This document shows positions 12,201 to 25,057 of a stretch of DNA of 64,000 nt, piece by piece. Within the stretch, counting starts at the first letter, position 1. The number at the start of each line of letters is the position of its first letter. The notes beneath the pieces were generated by a model. That model was given only the letters and a program-made list of their open reading frames with translations, was not told the origin of the DNA and made no database searches. The position numbers were made by a program, and so were the translations under genes. The stretch comes from Fasciolopsis buskii (taxonomy: Eukaryota > Platyhelminthes > Trematoda > Plagiorchiida > Fasciolidae): the NCBI GenBank assembly GCA_008360955.1, contig LUCM01008714.1:131764-195763 (forward strand), read 5' to 3'.

Positions 12201-13380
12201 CAATCAGAATAACTGTTAAATCACATGTAGCTTAATCCTCTAAGATATTGCAGTGAAATGTATATCTAATCAAATCTTGAGGGAATCCTTGGTAAATCCG
12301 AAGATGTATACCTCAGGGAGTTTTCATTCCTAGCCACAATTTGCAGACATTTTTCTGGTTCCCTTATATTTTAATGTACACTTGCAAATGTTTTAAAGTA
12401 CTAAATGAAATGCCCTGGAGGCCAAATCAATACAAGTCGGTTCAAGTCGTGTAGTTCCAGGCTTTATCCATTCAAACGGGTAAGCCGAATTAAGGCCGTA
12501 TTCACTGTCGAAAATCAGATTGGGAAAGAGTCACTTTTTATCAGTTCGGACTCATTTTGGTTACCAGTGGATATCACTAAGCACTGTTCCTATTTTAAAG
12601 GACATTCGTTGTTTCGTACATGCTGGTTGAAGGCGCGCCCAAAAGTAGACAATACAATTGGGCAAACTTATTGTTGGCTTCACTCCAATATTCTTCTCGA
12701 AATTCAAACATCGGAAAGGTGACAACTAAGTTTTTTCGCGAATCGCGAAATCCCCTGATTGTTAAAAGAGTAGCACATGCCCCTCCAAGTACTCTAATTT
12801 AAATATGACGATTTTCCTCAACCTCGGTCATTTGCCCGGAAGTTTATGGTTGCATCAGCACCTGTGACTACATTCTGTCAAGATGCATTTAGTATTTATG
12901 ATCATATTCAGGTTTCCTTTTCAGATTTAATTTAAAAGTCCTTGTGTGCAGTCATAAACTGCCTGGATATAGAATTTTCACTGAAGACGTTCCCATTATT
13001 ATCAGGGTAAATGATTCATTTAAGTTCGCCTCAACATACAATTAGCAGGTTCAGCAAGGCCTGAGGTCTCGTGCTAATGAATCCCAAAACATTTTCTGAA
13101 GCACCAAGTAGACTGTTTCTATATGTTTTCTCGAGAGGTAACGGTTCTTTATTTCCTACATTTGTGGTCGAAAACTGGTAGAATAAATGAAAGCAGTAGC
13201 TTGTAATTTTGATTGGATCACATCTTGCGGGTTGACTCAGTGATGAACCACGAAGTGCAAGTGTAGGCCAAACAATTGCTCTTATCTACTGACGTATGTT
13301 GGACTCGATGGAGGTCCTACTGGAGATAAATTGTTTCATTCTGTTGTTCACAACGCGTACCTCGATAGTGATAAATCTTA
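9240..13380. other. no gene recognised
   Basis: Mostly AT-rich spacer. The open frames at 10126-10320 (+) and 12405-12722 (+) read moderately well, but neither has both a good acceptor and a recognisable product. A short perfect inverted repeat is noted separately at 12734-12750. Confidence 0.4.
12734..12750. repeat. 17-nt palindrome TTTCGCGA-A-TCGCGAAA
   Basis: A perfect 8-bp inverted repeat around a single A, with two CGCG cores in otherwise CpG-poor sequence. It could be a dyad binding site or chance; there is no context to decide. Confidence 0.6.
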
Positions 13381-13383
13381 ATG

Positions 13384-13536
13384 CTAGTTACTCGTACACC
13401 GACTCATGATTGCCTCATCACAGGCACTCAGGAATTGTTGCCGTCTAATCAACAGGTCAAAAGTTTGTAATCTTTCATCGGCACTGCATTGTCTCAAACA
13501 TGCAAACACGCAAGCATGCACACCACTTGGCATGAC
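13384..13536 (-). CDS. candidate terminal exon
   Basis: On the minus strand a textbook acceptor (CTTTTTCCGCTTTCAG) ends at 13537, followed by an open frame of about 50 codons to a TAG. The peptide is Cys-rich at its start (HACVFACLRQC), with a helical middle (ADERLQTFDLLIRRQQFLSA). The same frame also extends upstream to an ATG near 13599, so a small single-exon ORF of 71 codons is an alternative. The family was not recognised. Confidence 0.35.
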   Translation of the reverse strand, partial: VMPSGVHACVFACLRQCSADERLQTFDLLIRRQQFLSACDEAIMSRCTSN

Positions 13537-14039
13537 CTGAAAGCGGAAAAAGATGCATTTGGAAATTCTGTCTTGCTGGTTTTCTGTCACCATTTTCATT
13601 TTTAGTCCATTTTATCCGTGAGGCTTAATTTAATTGTTAGTTTCTGTTGCTCAGAATTGGTAAACATAATTTTACTTCAAAACAACGTTTCGACCTCTGA
13701 AGAGCAACTTTCTTAAATTAGGCTGCGGTATCGAGACATTGTGATGCCTTTGAAAGCTTTCAATAATGTCATGAAAATGTAACATAATACTACCAGAAAG
13801 CATCCAGATGAACTTGACACCATAATTCAACTCAGTCTCAGTCGAAAACGTTCTATTTTGGCAATCCAATCTGTCAGTACCACGAATTGTTGTTAAACAT
13901 AAACTAACAGGGAATCTGCCCAGGTGTATAGGTATAGTTTTGGGTTATATGATGCACACGCAATGGATACATATTGAATAGCTTGTCTACTGATGACTTC
14001 CGGAATGGCTACAGAAACTGTAAGCACTTGTCCTTCTAG

Positions 14040-14256
14040 GAATGCGCCAGCCGGTTGTTCTGGTAGGTTTCCACTTGCAAAGCTCGGAGAGGGTCAAACT
14101 GATGACGCGTTTTGCTGCTTTGAATGCTACCAGACATATAAAACAAATACAAGCAATCTAAATGCTTCTGGTGGTTCTCGATTTTTCCAATTTAGATCCG
14201 AAAATTACAGAAGACTTATTGGTGAATCCGTGATCTCAGGAAAATATCTAATCTAA
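14040..14256 (+). CDS. candidate terminal exon, Cys-containing
   Basis: Acceptor CTTGTCCTTCTAG ends at 14039, and the frame then runs about 71 codons to TAA. It contains FCCFECYQTY and the charged segment FRSENYRRLIGES. A possible donor, GTAGGT, occurs early in the block, so the exon could be much shorter. No family recognised and no neighbour exon identified. Confidence 0.25.
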
Positions 14257-14259
14257 GGG

Positions 14260-17200
14260 GTGTTTAGTACCTCTGAGTTGCCCAGGATTCTTAATTCTCC
14301 CAGTTGTATTAGAGGGTTTTATGATCAACCAAAGAGTTATTTAAAAAAACACTGCCCTGTGATGCACTTGAAAGACGACCTTTGACATCTGGTGTCTTGT
14401 TCCTTTTTCGGATCTATGCATGTGGCTATCGAGTCCTATAAATATCCAAATGGTGGCAAATCGTAAATCTCGAACGGACCTTCCACCCACTGCTTCTAGA
14501 TCGTCACGTCTCCAGATGTTTTTATTGTCAAAGAGTTGTAAAATAACTTATAATTAGACCTGAGAAGTCAAATTTAGAACTTATTCGCTCTAGAAACGTG
14601 GGAGTAGTCTAAATTAATCGACTGTACGCAGAATAATTGGTAAAAGATCAATAACGCAAAAGACTTTCTTAATGATTTATAGCATGGTGTTTCTTATGAC
14701 TCGTTTGCAGAAAGTTTTTTCAGATACAGTCACATGGTTAGCCAATTTGGTTAAGTCAACACACAGTAAAGATCAGTAATTTCTCATGCTTTAGAAGGCA
14801 CAAAAATAACTCATTTGAAATGAAACAGCCATTCAATTTGGTACAGAAAAACTGCTGATTTTTTGGGCGTAAAAATATTTCGGTGCCACAGTGGTTTCTC
14901 CAGATCCTCACTGTCACACACATGAAACACTTAAGACTATCCGTTTTTTAAATGGCTTTCTCTTTTCAGAATTTTTCATAATGGAAACAGTTATCGTGCA
15001 GTTCGCTATCTCCATAGATTTAATAAGGCAATAAGGTCAAATGGTACATCGACCAGGAAAGAATCATGAGCGACAGATGCTAAAATATGAGATGGGTGTC
15101 ATCTGTTAGCCTTACACGTCCACCGATGATGTTCATAACTCGTAATGCATGTTAGTTTTACTTTGTTTATTCAAGCACTTGAGTACCTCGTGTTGTTACC
15201 TGATGCAGAAATGTCATCTAATTCGGATGCATTCGAGGCACACAGCACGAAATTTAATGGATACTAGGATCTTCGTAGGTTCGAAGAGAATAAATGAAAC
15301 AGATTTTCAGAGATTTTATGATCTCCGTATGTGGTTTGGGTAGCGATGCTGCCTAACACAACAGTTTTAAAGTCCAGAAAAAACCAATCGGTAGTTGAGG
15401 GTAAGTGGTCAGCCTGACATTAACAACGGTTACCAGGCTGAAGGTGACCAGTTAGGATCCTCTCACCATTTCTCAGCTTCCCCACTTGGTCATCTGTCAA
15501 ACACGACTCTCTTCTTGTATTGGGCTTAGTAACACGAATAACAGATACTAGATAAAATTAAGGAAGATTTACTTCTTGAAGGGGAGTTGTTGTAGTTGGC
15601 AGCCAGCAACACGAGTTAGCAAAAGAGGCAACAGGTAAAGATACAAATGACTGATATTTACTTAAGTATTCAAATTTCCTCAAACACTGAGAGGAATAAA
15701 TCGCATATGAAGCACCATTAAAGTCATGCTTTTCTGAACTGAGTCTTGCTTTTTATTTCGTGCCAAGATTTGGTCATTTACCTTTTTAATCGTCAACTTG
15801 CTTTCAATTTAGAGATTAGATACAATTTGTGGCAACAAAAATGGTCTTCATAATGGAGTTTTCCGAAAGTCTGGGGAAACGAACTAGTGAATTTGCAGCT
15901 TGATTCAAACAATCCTCAAAAACACCATCAAGTACTAGAAACCCAAACAGAATTCCTCTATGTTCCATCTGTGGCTATGCTTCCTCTCTTTCGAAGTATA
16001 CCGAAAGCCATTTAATCTATACCGAACTGACAGGGATTACCGATGTTTACGCATATCTGCTAATCTAAAGTTTATTCCTGCAAACAAACGAAGATAATCG
16101 TATTGCTGTAATTCAATGAAGCTCTTCAGAATGAATCATGCAGCCTATATGGAGTATACATGGAACCAATTAAATTATGGTTACAAATGGAGCCGAATCT
16201 TTCCCAATGATAAAGCCAAAATCTCTCCAACTTTGGAAGATTTTACTTTTGGAGAATCGATTGCACATCACACCGTGTATCGCATAGTTTTGCAATCCGG
16301 GCCCCATCAATCATCTTTTGAGCAAACCTCTCTTAAAAACGATGTCATTGAATGATGTCTGCGATCAGCTTGGTGCTCTGTGTACATGTGCACATATTTC
16401 GGCGCATTCTTCAATAGATAGCGTAGGCAAAGGAGCCAAAAGTAATGCGAATACTTTTGAAGCCAGTCAAAACAATAACCAGCGGAAAGAAATCATCGAT
16501 TTTTTGTCAACTTTATGTGACATTCTTTTCTGGCAAAAGTCACGTTACGAGCGAGTAAAACGACCGCGCTTACCACAGCACAAAAGGCACTGACAGTAGA
16601 AGTAAAATTACGTATTATATATGCAAATACAGTTAGGAAGTTGAACCCCAAATGATCTTCATGAGCCTGCATCATACTTTCATCGGAAAGCCCACAGTAT
16701 GAACCCTGGTATTCGTTGCAGCACAGGGAAAGTAAACAGCATCTGATAACCGAATCATTTTATTTTAACTGTTTAAATAAGAAGCCTTAATGATGTGAAA
16801 AATGCACAGGGATGTACATCCTTTCCCAAAATATGCCAGAAAGGTTCAACAACCGGAATTACAAAAAGATCAGAGGAAATAATGAGTTTTTAGTATTTGC
16901 AGGTATGAGACAGCTACTGTAACTAACCGAATTCTTGAAAACAAGCTCGTTTTGGCGATTTTCGATCTGATGGAAAGTTGGAATTGGCCTTTCAAAACCG
17001 AAGAAACTGACTGATTGAATCGAAAAAAGGTTGGCCAATTCGTGATGTCCAAAATGTTTGACATATGCGAACAGAATGATTTAGAATGTTTGTCTTAGGT
17101 CGACCCTTCGGTTGTTCTGAATAGTCTTTTTCAGAAGAGATACCAAAACTAATGTCGAAAATTACAGGTATGGACATGCTATATGAACAAGGAAATAATG

Positions 17201-18600
17201 AACAAGTGGACAACTAGAAATACAAAAATTTCCTTCTGGTTCCGGGGATATGTGGGTTTTACCACTGTCCAGTAGCACTTACAATGGAAACTAGAACTTA
17301 GAATCACATGTTCATTTTTCTGAAAAGAGAGCAAAACGGTGGAAAATATTTCACAAGTCGCCGTTTTTGATTCACACCCAGAATGACTATCCACACATTA
17401 CTAACTACTTGAATGAAACTGTTATACTAAAGGCAATTTTCATGGATGTCTGATTCATCAAATCGAATGATCATAAATAAATCAGCTGTAAACACAAAAG
17501 GGACGAAGTGAGCTTGTGCAATGTGTACCATCAACATGTCACGTGGAAATCTGCGGATTATAGGATCTCGAGTTGACCAGTTTCTCAGCGGGGAATGTTT
17601 ACTTTTTAATGTGTAGAGGGAAGGTGAGACAAGTATTCATGATACTCTAATGTACAACTTACAAGACTCTCTGAGCGTTTGAGATGCATTCGTTGACTGT
17701 ATCGATTAAAGTGGGTTTTATTACGCAAAGCGTGCGTGCTTCCGTCACTTCAATGTGGCATCTCATCGTCAGTTTTTAAATGCAAAGGTGAGTTCAGTGT
17801 GTATAGTAATTTACGTTTTTTAATCCAAATGGTGCTGGTGGTTGAAAGGAGTATTACGGGATATAAGACCCAAAACAGCCTTTTCACCACGAATCGATAT
17901 GTGGGATTCATGATTTACGTATTCCTGTCTTCAACTTTCTGTTCACTGCATGAATAGGTAAGCGACTGGTCTTCACCGTCATTCTTTGCAAAAAATACAG
18001 TGTTAGGACTATTAATGAAGTTGGCGCGTTAAATTCACATTAACAGAACAATCAAAATGTAGAAATATTCCTTACTGATTAAGAGCCGAGCACGATTTCA
18101 AATATTGGAAGAATCTTCTCAGATACTCCGCCCCGTAATCACTAATGAGAAATATTTTTACGACAGATATCTCGTGATCAGATAAAAGAAGCATACAACC
18201 GCTACTGCAAATGAGAACGGCTTACATAGGTTTGGTATGTGGGTGTGTTTTTGATTGCGTTGTCTAGAATTGCTGAATCACCAGACATTTGTTTGCACAT
18301 CGTTTACAATAGTTAAACAATTTGTGAATAGAAAATGGTTTCACAAGTCGTCGTAAAAGATATATGTGACAACTCAACGTTAGTGCAACGTAACGGGATC
18401 AGTCAGTGTCCGGGAACTTATTCGTCATGGACAAAAGACAACGTCAGATAATCAGTTTTCTTGAGTTCCTTTTTGGTGAGGGGCAATAAATTCTGTGATC
18501 GAGTTCAGGAGGATAATGATCACGTTAACTTACCCACGGAATCTGTTTAATCGGGTGCATAGGCATTCAGCCAAACAGCTTACGAGATTCTGATGAAAAA
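14260..18600. other. no gene recognised
   Basis: Spacer or intron. Two overlapping plus-strand frames at 16116-16355 and 16318-16593 read somewhat like protein but overlap out of frame and have no supporting splice sites. No repeats recognised. Confidence 0.4.
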
Positions 18601-21600
18601 CGAGATATTTTGATGTCTGGAGAATTTAGCTCTTGTTTAGAAATCCGACTGGCTTTCATACTCAGGAGGGTACCAGGTACTGATGCATACCAAAATGTTA
18701 TTCCACCTCAAAAAGACATACTTGCTGGCTGCCAGGTTGCTGTAGAAAGCAGCACTCCGATCAAGGTGTCCATTTCGGGATTGCTTAGCAGCAACATCCT
18801 CCCTGCTCAGGGACTTATCCTACCTATCTTTCGTACTTCTATCACCACTTTCAGATCAAATTGCTTAATTTGCAAACAAGAATAGTGGCCAAATCTAAAT
18901 GCTGAGACCTCGCTCGCATCGATCGTTATCTTCATACCAAATACGCAAATCAGAATTCCTAACAAGAAGCTATGGCGCGGCTGCATTCAAGAACTTCCCC
19001 TGCTTTGGCAAGTCTGGGGTGATTTAAGCATATTGCTCAAACGGCACTGACTCCCTGAAAACGCAATGCTCTCCCGAGGTTTCTGTTCAAAACCATGTGA
19101 TTATAACGAACATATACATTGTTTCTTCTAAAAGCTCTCAATGATTTTCCAACAGCTTCCCTTTTATTCTTACACAAGTCAGTTTACCGACTAACAGATC
19201 TAATTTTTGGGATGCTTTTTCTCTCATCCGATCGGCCAACACATTTAGCGGTCGCTCGAAAATTCAGAACTACATCCAAGTGCTCATTCTGTGAAATATT
19301 CAGACGGTATTAGTGACAAAACCAGAAGTGGATTTCTCACATCTTCTTTTGTGTAAAGTATCTTGAGTGATTGTGTTTTCAGATCAGAAAGCTCCTACAT
19401 TGCAAGAGCACCGTCTGCGGTTCTGTATACCAATGAATTTGTTTAATCCATCTTTTCTGTTCTCTTGGTACCTTCGCAGTCTCGCATAAGATAGAATTTA
19501 AAATTTTCCTCTAGGGACTGTCCGTTTTTAGCCATGTGCTATTCATTTAATTAGATGAATCGTCCGTTAAATTGTAGTATCGTTTCTTATCCATATGTGT
19601 CATGTTTGACCACAAAAGTCTCCCATATCCCGCTCATCCTTTATACGACGACATCTCAAAGTGCCGTCCTCGTATTTCAACACACAACCTACATTTCTTC
19701 CCATGTCCTCGTGAATCAACATCTACGTGAACTCCACTGTTCCTCATTTGACCGACTTCCTGAACAGTTTGCCTTGAATTGTCAAATAACTCATTCATCA
19801 CTGATTTCTTTCCAGTGCCCCCTTTCTTCTTTTTCAAAACCAGTAAGTGGAACTGTTATTTTCACCGAAATGGGGAGTTTATATGCGCAGATGTCTGCGG
19901 TGTACATTCTTAATTACTAAAATGAAGAAATTCTAGACAGTAATGCAGTTACGAAAGTTTTTCAAAGGTCCTTACACCCACTAATATTTTCAGAATTAAG
20001 GAAGTTAAAGTGCTTTATAAATCAAGTCATTTAGAAATTGCAGATTACTACGACTAAAATAGCTTCCCTTTAAAGTAGTTCTGACATAGATAAAATGCCA
20101 CGGGTGCCTTTCCCGTGCACAAAAGCTGATATTAGTTATTTTCATCAGCTCGTTGCAATGTGCTGTGGTCATGCAATCTGAACATTGTCATTGTTTTACG
20201 CATTCACTGTGGTCTGTGCTAGACGGATCATAGTGGAATTGTGAAAATATTCATCATTAACTGTGACCATTCTAGTCTTATCAGGAAGCGAGAAGCCCAA
20301 ATTGACATCAAAAACGGCTAACAAGGGAAAGTAAACTATGCAACTGGGTTCGAGAATATCTCGATTTTCCATTTTTTCAACTTTCCGCAAAAGAGCAAAT
20401 AGGTTACTGATTAAGTTGCTACATCACTTCGATGCGGTTGAAGTTGAAATTTTTGGGAAAATAGAACAGCTTAGTTGAATGTCGCTGTTAGTCCAATCAC
20501 ATCGCACCTGCACCGACTTCGTCCTGTCTACTTTGACGGGGTCTAAACATCCAATCTAACCACCTGACATGTGAAAGTTATCAACGTGCCTACTTGCTGA
20601 AACTAACTACAATGGATAATCTTTCCGATCTGCCTTGGGTCTTTCTGTGTCCAATTTGGTCCTTTTCTTCCAAAAAATGCTACATCAGAAAAGCACAATT
20701 GAATCAAATATATTTAGTCGCTGACAAAATTGAACTGGCTGAAATCGCCGTAGGTTCTAGAAGCATGGAAAACTCCAATTGTATCTCGGTAACTCAAGAC
20801 TGAAAGGAGCTGCCCTGTCCCTTAAATCATTCAGATTTCTCTGGCTGAATTAAAATTCATCATTCTGCCAAAGAGGAAAGGTCTGTGCGTTTAAGGGTAG
20901 GCACTACTGCTACTACTGTTCCCGATGTTGAGTACTTCTTGTTTCTTCTCCACTCATTCTAAACTGCCGCAAACATCTAGCATACAACCTAGGGGGAACG
21001 AAAAAAGTGACGGGAAATTAGCTTTATAACCCTGATGCGGTTTGAGGAGTTTTTTGAAGAACATTGACAAATGTGGATGTCACATAGTGGCACGTAGTAA
21101 GCTGCCGTATATGACGTCGTGAACAGTCTTATCGTCCATTACTTGGTGCGAGTCTTTCGATCATTGGAGTTCACTAACTGGATATTTTAATTTGAAAAAC
21201 CTACAGTACTTCCTGCATTATTTCTGAATTATGTAAAAATTATTTGGATTTATGTCAAACTTATTGGGACTTTTGCAAGAACGCCCTCTATTTCACAAGA
21301 CTTATCAAGAGTAGATCTGTTTATAGTTTGTACAGCAATGCATAGATAATCAATGCACCTTACATTGAGTATACACAATTGTGCCCAGGAAAAATGGATC
21401 GTACATAAGATCTGTAAGAACAAGTTAATAATAACGCAGCTGAAAGACATTTCCGAATCTTTCTGACATAATTCCGACTAATTTGAGGTTACTTTTGAAA
21501 TAGTTTGGAGAATGTCATAATAGGTACTGCAAAGCCAGTAGCATCTTGCTGCTGGTGACAAACTGAGTTGTTAAATAATAGACAGTAATCATTGCATTAA

Positions 21601-21790
21601 AATGTATGCCAGCAAGTTTACTAGCCATGAAAAAATAACCAGTCACAGCAGAACACGATGTTCGCAGACAGAATTTTAGCTACGATGATGGTTACTTAGT
21701 TTAAATCTAGGAGCCAACGAATAGGGAAGATCTCGGTTTATCAAGTCCAAATGCTGACAGCGGAGCTTCATCAAGGTTCCTTGGACCTCG
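18600..21790. other. no gene recognised; weak frames on both strands
   Basis: Open frames at 18610-18885 (+), 19555-19920 (+) and 19634-19837 (-) are present. The last starts Lys-rich (KKKKGGTGKK) and includes GKKCRLCVEIRG, but it overlaps the plus-strand frame and neither has a clean splice context. I do not call a gene here. Confidence 0.4.
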
Positions 21791-21810
21791 TTTAAAGCTG
21801 CATCATTTGG

Positions 21811-22403
21811 TTGTGAATGATATAATGTTAATAACAGCGTTGTTGGTAGATGTAATGCGCCAACGTTTCCACTACCGCGGGTAGTATTTCTCAAGGCAAT
21901 TTTTGCAATCAAATGACTATGGGAACGTTCACATGCCAACTGATGTTAAGGTGTCCGTGTTTGTGAGTGTGTGTGTTTTGAACTGTTGGTCGGGTGAGTG
22001 AGTAGTTGCCCTTCACGTCATGCGTCCCCGTGTTGGTGGGGTCAACTAGCGTGGTGACCTTTTGGAATGTTTGCTTCTCCCACATGCGTCAATCGACGGA
22101 GCAGATTTCGGAGATATGGGCAGTCCTAACATCATTGAGAAACAAACATTTCAAAAGGTCACCACGCTAGTTGACCCCACCAACACGGGGACGCATGACG
22201 TGAAGGGCAACTACTCACTCACCCGACCCACAGTTCAAAACACACACTCACAAACACGGACACCTTAACATCAGTTGGCATGTGAACGTTCCCATAGTCA
22301 TTTGATTGCAAAAATTGCCTTGAGAAATACTACCCACGGTAGTCGAAACTTTGGCGCATTGCATCTACCAACAACGCTGTTATTAACATTATATCTTTCA
22401 CAA
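21811..22403. mobile_element. foldback element, about 270-bp inverted arms
   Basis: The left arm (21811-22080) and right arm (22135-22403) are reverse complements at roughly 95% identity by eye, separated by a 54-base spacer. Features shared by the arms include a TG-rich block (21959-21976), CCACCAACACGGGGACGCATG and the mini-palindrome ACTACCCACGGTAGT near the outer end. Both arms translate to the same short peptide (MACERSHSHLIAKIALRNTT at its start), which simply reflects the symmetry. No transposase is present, so this would be a non-autonomous foldback or MITE-like element. TGCATCATTTGGT occurs immediately outside the left arm (21799-21811) and again at 22446-22458. Confidence 0.85.
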
Positions 22404-22470
22404 TTAAAACCAATACATGGCGCATCGATTTTTCGATCCACTCCTTGCATCATTTGGTCCTGATATGCAT
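22404..22470. repeat. flank shared with the 9.15 kb repeat
   Basis: AAACCAATACATGGCGCATC and the following hairpin ATCGATTTTTCGAT, then a CTCCTT block and a TTTGGTCC block, recur at 9161-9216. The foldback arm is therefore part of a longer dispersed unit that continues past the arm on this side. Confidence 0.65.
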
Positions 22471-22669
22471 CATTTAGATTCCCTCCCTCTTGAACAGAGA
22501 TTCGATAACGTTACCGTAGGCATAAGTCTGGATACAACAGAAGAATAAGCAGTCCCAGAAAAACATAGTGAATCCATTTTTCTTTTATCCTTTACTTCCG
22601 CCCTTTGCTTCTGTTTATTAATGAAATACCAATGTGCAACAGAAGGCTGTCAGGTGGATCTACTACCAG

Positions 22670-22740
22670 CAGTAGGAGGACTCGAACTCACAACTTACAT
22701 GTTGAAGCACTATGATTTTCGCTGTCTAACCACCGTCATT
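22670..22740 (-). repeat. tRNA-like SINE head (second family)
   Basis: On the minus strand the sequence carries an A-box-like TGGTTAGACAGC (22734-22723) and a near-perfect B box AGTTCGAGTCC (22688-22678), at a spacing a tRNA-derived pol III promoter would have. GTTGTGAGTTCGAGTCCTCC is typical of a tRNA T-arm. The acceptor stem does not pair well, so this is a tRNA-derived repeat head rather than a functional tRNA gene. Its head and downstream sequence differ from the hammerhead SINE. Confidence 0.5.
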
Positions 22741-22744
22741 TAAT

Positions 22745-25050
22745 TTTCAGATCCCTGGAACTTTTATGTTGCAATCGTTAGAGTGCAACACGGAAGTAAC
22801 CAACCCAGAATCCATACCTTACCACTGGCGAACAGCAGAACAGGCTGATAATACGCGAGAATGAAACAACCCGAAGGAGATGTGGAATATAGGCGCATAA
22901 ATTAAAAAGTTGAAAGCATCTACAGCGACCTGTGGTGAGTATCTTAACAGGATGACGCAGGGCACTAAAATTCTTCGTTATCAAACCAGCTACCCATAAA
23001 ATGAGGAGAAAAACACAATCAGATAAGTGAACTCGCTCTTGATAATTCTTCATCATCCCAATGCATAATAGTACATGTGATTTACAGTAAATAAAAGCTG
23101 CATTATGAGTTTCCTTTCTCATAGCTAGAACCTGTCCCCTTTTGTATGCATGTTTATGTGTGTGTGTGTGCGTGTGCATCTATGGAACCATCAGATGGGG
23201 AGTTGCGATTCACACCCATAACCCAGATCTGTTTCTCAGCCCACAGTTCTATAATAGGATACGCCACTTTATTGGGTTTGACGGCTTGCTTCGAACCTTG
23301 GAGGTTATTCCGCAAGCCTCATCTCGTGCAAACACTGAGACTTCTTTGGCCCAATCGCCAGTCCCGAAAATCACCTTGACCACTTGCAAATCTGGACGAT
23401 GGACGTGAACCGCCTTCCCCATTAACCGATAAATTCACCTGTGATCCGTCACATATACACATGCTGACACCTACACATATGCGCACAACAGTGGGAAGCT
23501 TTTGGACATTAGACTGATAACCTATCATCACTGTAAATCATGTTTAATGTTACCTACTGGCTTGATTGCGATCCGCCGGAAGGGAGCTTTTTCATTGCAG
23601 TGTACTTTGTCAACAGCACTGAGATTATTCGTAAAGTTAAAACAGATCGATAAACCCTGGATAAGATGATATGAAAGGCCCATCATAATAAATTTCCTCA
23701 GGTTTCCTTGAAATTTCCAATAGTTCCAGTCAGTCACATTCGTCGAAAGTGTTTCTCTGATGACCTGTTTTGTTGTCAGCAGACTTATGGTCCAGACTTA
23801 GACTCACTTACGAAATAACGAAATGAACAATGTACAACGGTCAGCAAACAGAATTCCGTTGAGAAGTAATTATTACATTTTCACTCAGAAAGTTAATTGT
23901 TCTGTCAATCAACGGAACCCAAAACATTTTGAACAAACTTTCCTCTGAAGATTGCACGCATTTTTACTTATGTCATCAGATGAATGCATTCAGTGTGAAA
24001 TCTTTAAACCTGTTGATCCTCCATTCACCGACAAAATCAGATTACCTTGTTTCATTTGACTTTCTCAAATTGTCCCGGTATTTAGTGAGAGACCAGATTT
24101 GTACTACTAAATTCCATCTACTATGATAGTGTTCTCATCACAGAAATCGGTGAGACCGAACTCTGGGTTTGGATCTTCTGGATTTCGGCAAATGGCACAA
24201 CAAACGAGTTGCAAATACCTAGCACGATCATGCGCTCTAAGGCTATCCATCTTGTCTAATTTATCTCCACGATTGTATGTTTGTTTTCATTATGAAGTTA
24301 ATGGATGATACTAAGATGGTGTCTTGCCACTGCATGAAATCTGTTCATTACTCTAGTTATTTACAATGTGTCACGGAATTCGCTTGCTTACCACGTGGAC
24401 TTGCATGGCCGTTGGGATCTAAAACCGAAATTGATTTTTCACTGGTTTTAGGACACCAAATCCACAGCGTATTCTGGTGAACTAGTAGTGAATACAAACC
24501 TGCAAGTATGAAATATCGAAACACCCTCGAGATGTCCAGATATCGGTACATCATGGATCTTCTTTCTACAGGCTTTTCCTGGGCATTTGTATTTAAGATG
24601 AGACATGTCTACTGTGCATATCATAGGATGACATAATTTGTGACGGTTTGGGGTTGGGTAGTTTTGCTTCTCAAAATGACAAGAAATTTTCCGCAGCCTT
24701 GCAATTTTGACAATTCCCAGTAGTATTACTCTTTCTTTAGCTTTGGTAGTAAAAATTAACAATTGAGGAGCAACTGAACGCTGCTGTGGTTGCCAGGTTT
24801 TCAGTGGTATGTGAACTAATTAATTATCGCAAATTGATGGAGCCTCTAAATGGAAAAAGTATTTATGTATCCAGTGACCAGAACAACCTATTTACTTGGC
24901 TCGTCATTGGACCTAACTTATTTCAGAAATGACTGCATCGTTCTAACGATAGTGTTTAGTGAATAGTCACCCGTATCTGAATATCCTTATCATCTGCTGT
25001 TTCCTCACGGTGCAGTCTTCATAGAGCCCATTATTTATTCTTACTGTATT
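22745..25050. other. no gene recognised; GT microsatellite
   Basis: Holds the GT microsatellite at 23155-23176. The long minus-strand frame 22778-23179 begins in that repeat (His-Thr run) and is not credible as a gene. The block 23190-23410 is GC-richer and open on both strands but has no identifiable product. Confidence 0.4.
23155..23176. repeat. GT microsatellite
   Basis: TG dinucleotide run with one CG interruption. Confidence 0.85.
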
Positions 25051-25057
25051 GTAGTTC

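Noticed and set aside
16116..16593. Two overlapping protein-like plus frames
   Set aside because: They overlap out of frame, with no acceptor or donor that would make either an exon.
22404..22458. Helitron-like 3' end (hairpin ATCGATTTTTCGAT near a boundary)
   Set aside because: No CTRR terminus follows the hairpin and no 5' TC end pairs with it.
21676..22463. Similar peptides encoded on opposite strands at 21676-21939 and 22275-22463
   Set aside because: A consequence of the inverted arms of the foldback element, not two genes.
22778..23179. 133-codon minus-strand frame
   Set aside because: It starts inside the CA microsatellite (His/Thr run) and has no splice context or recognisable content.
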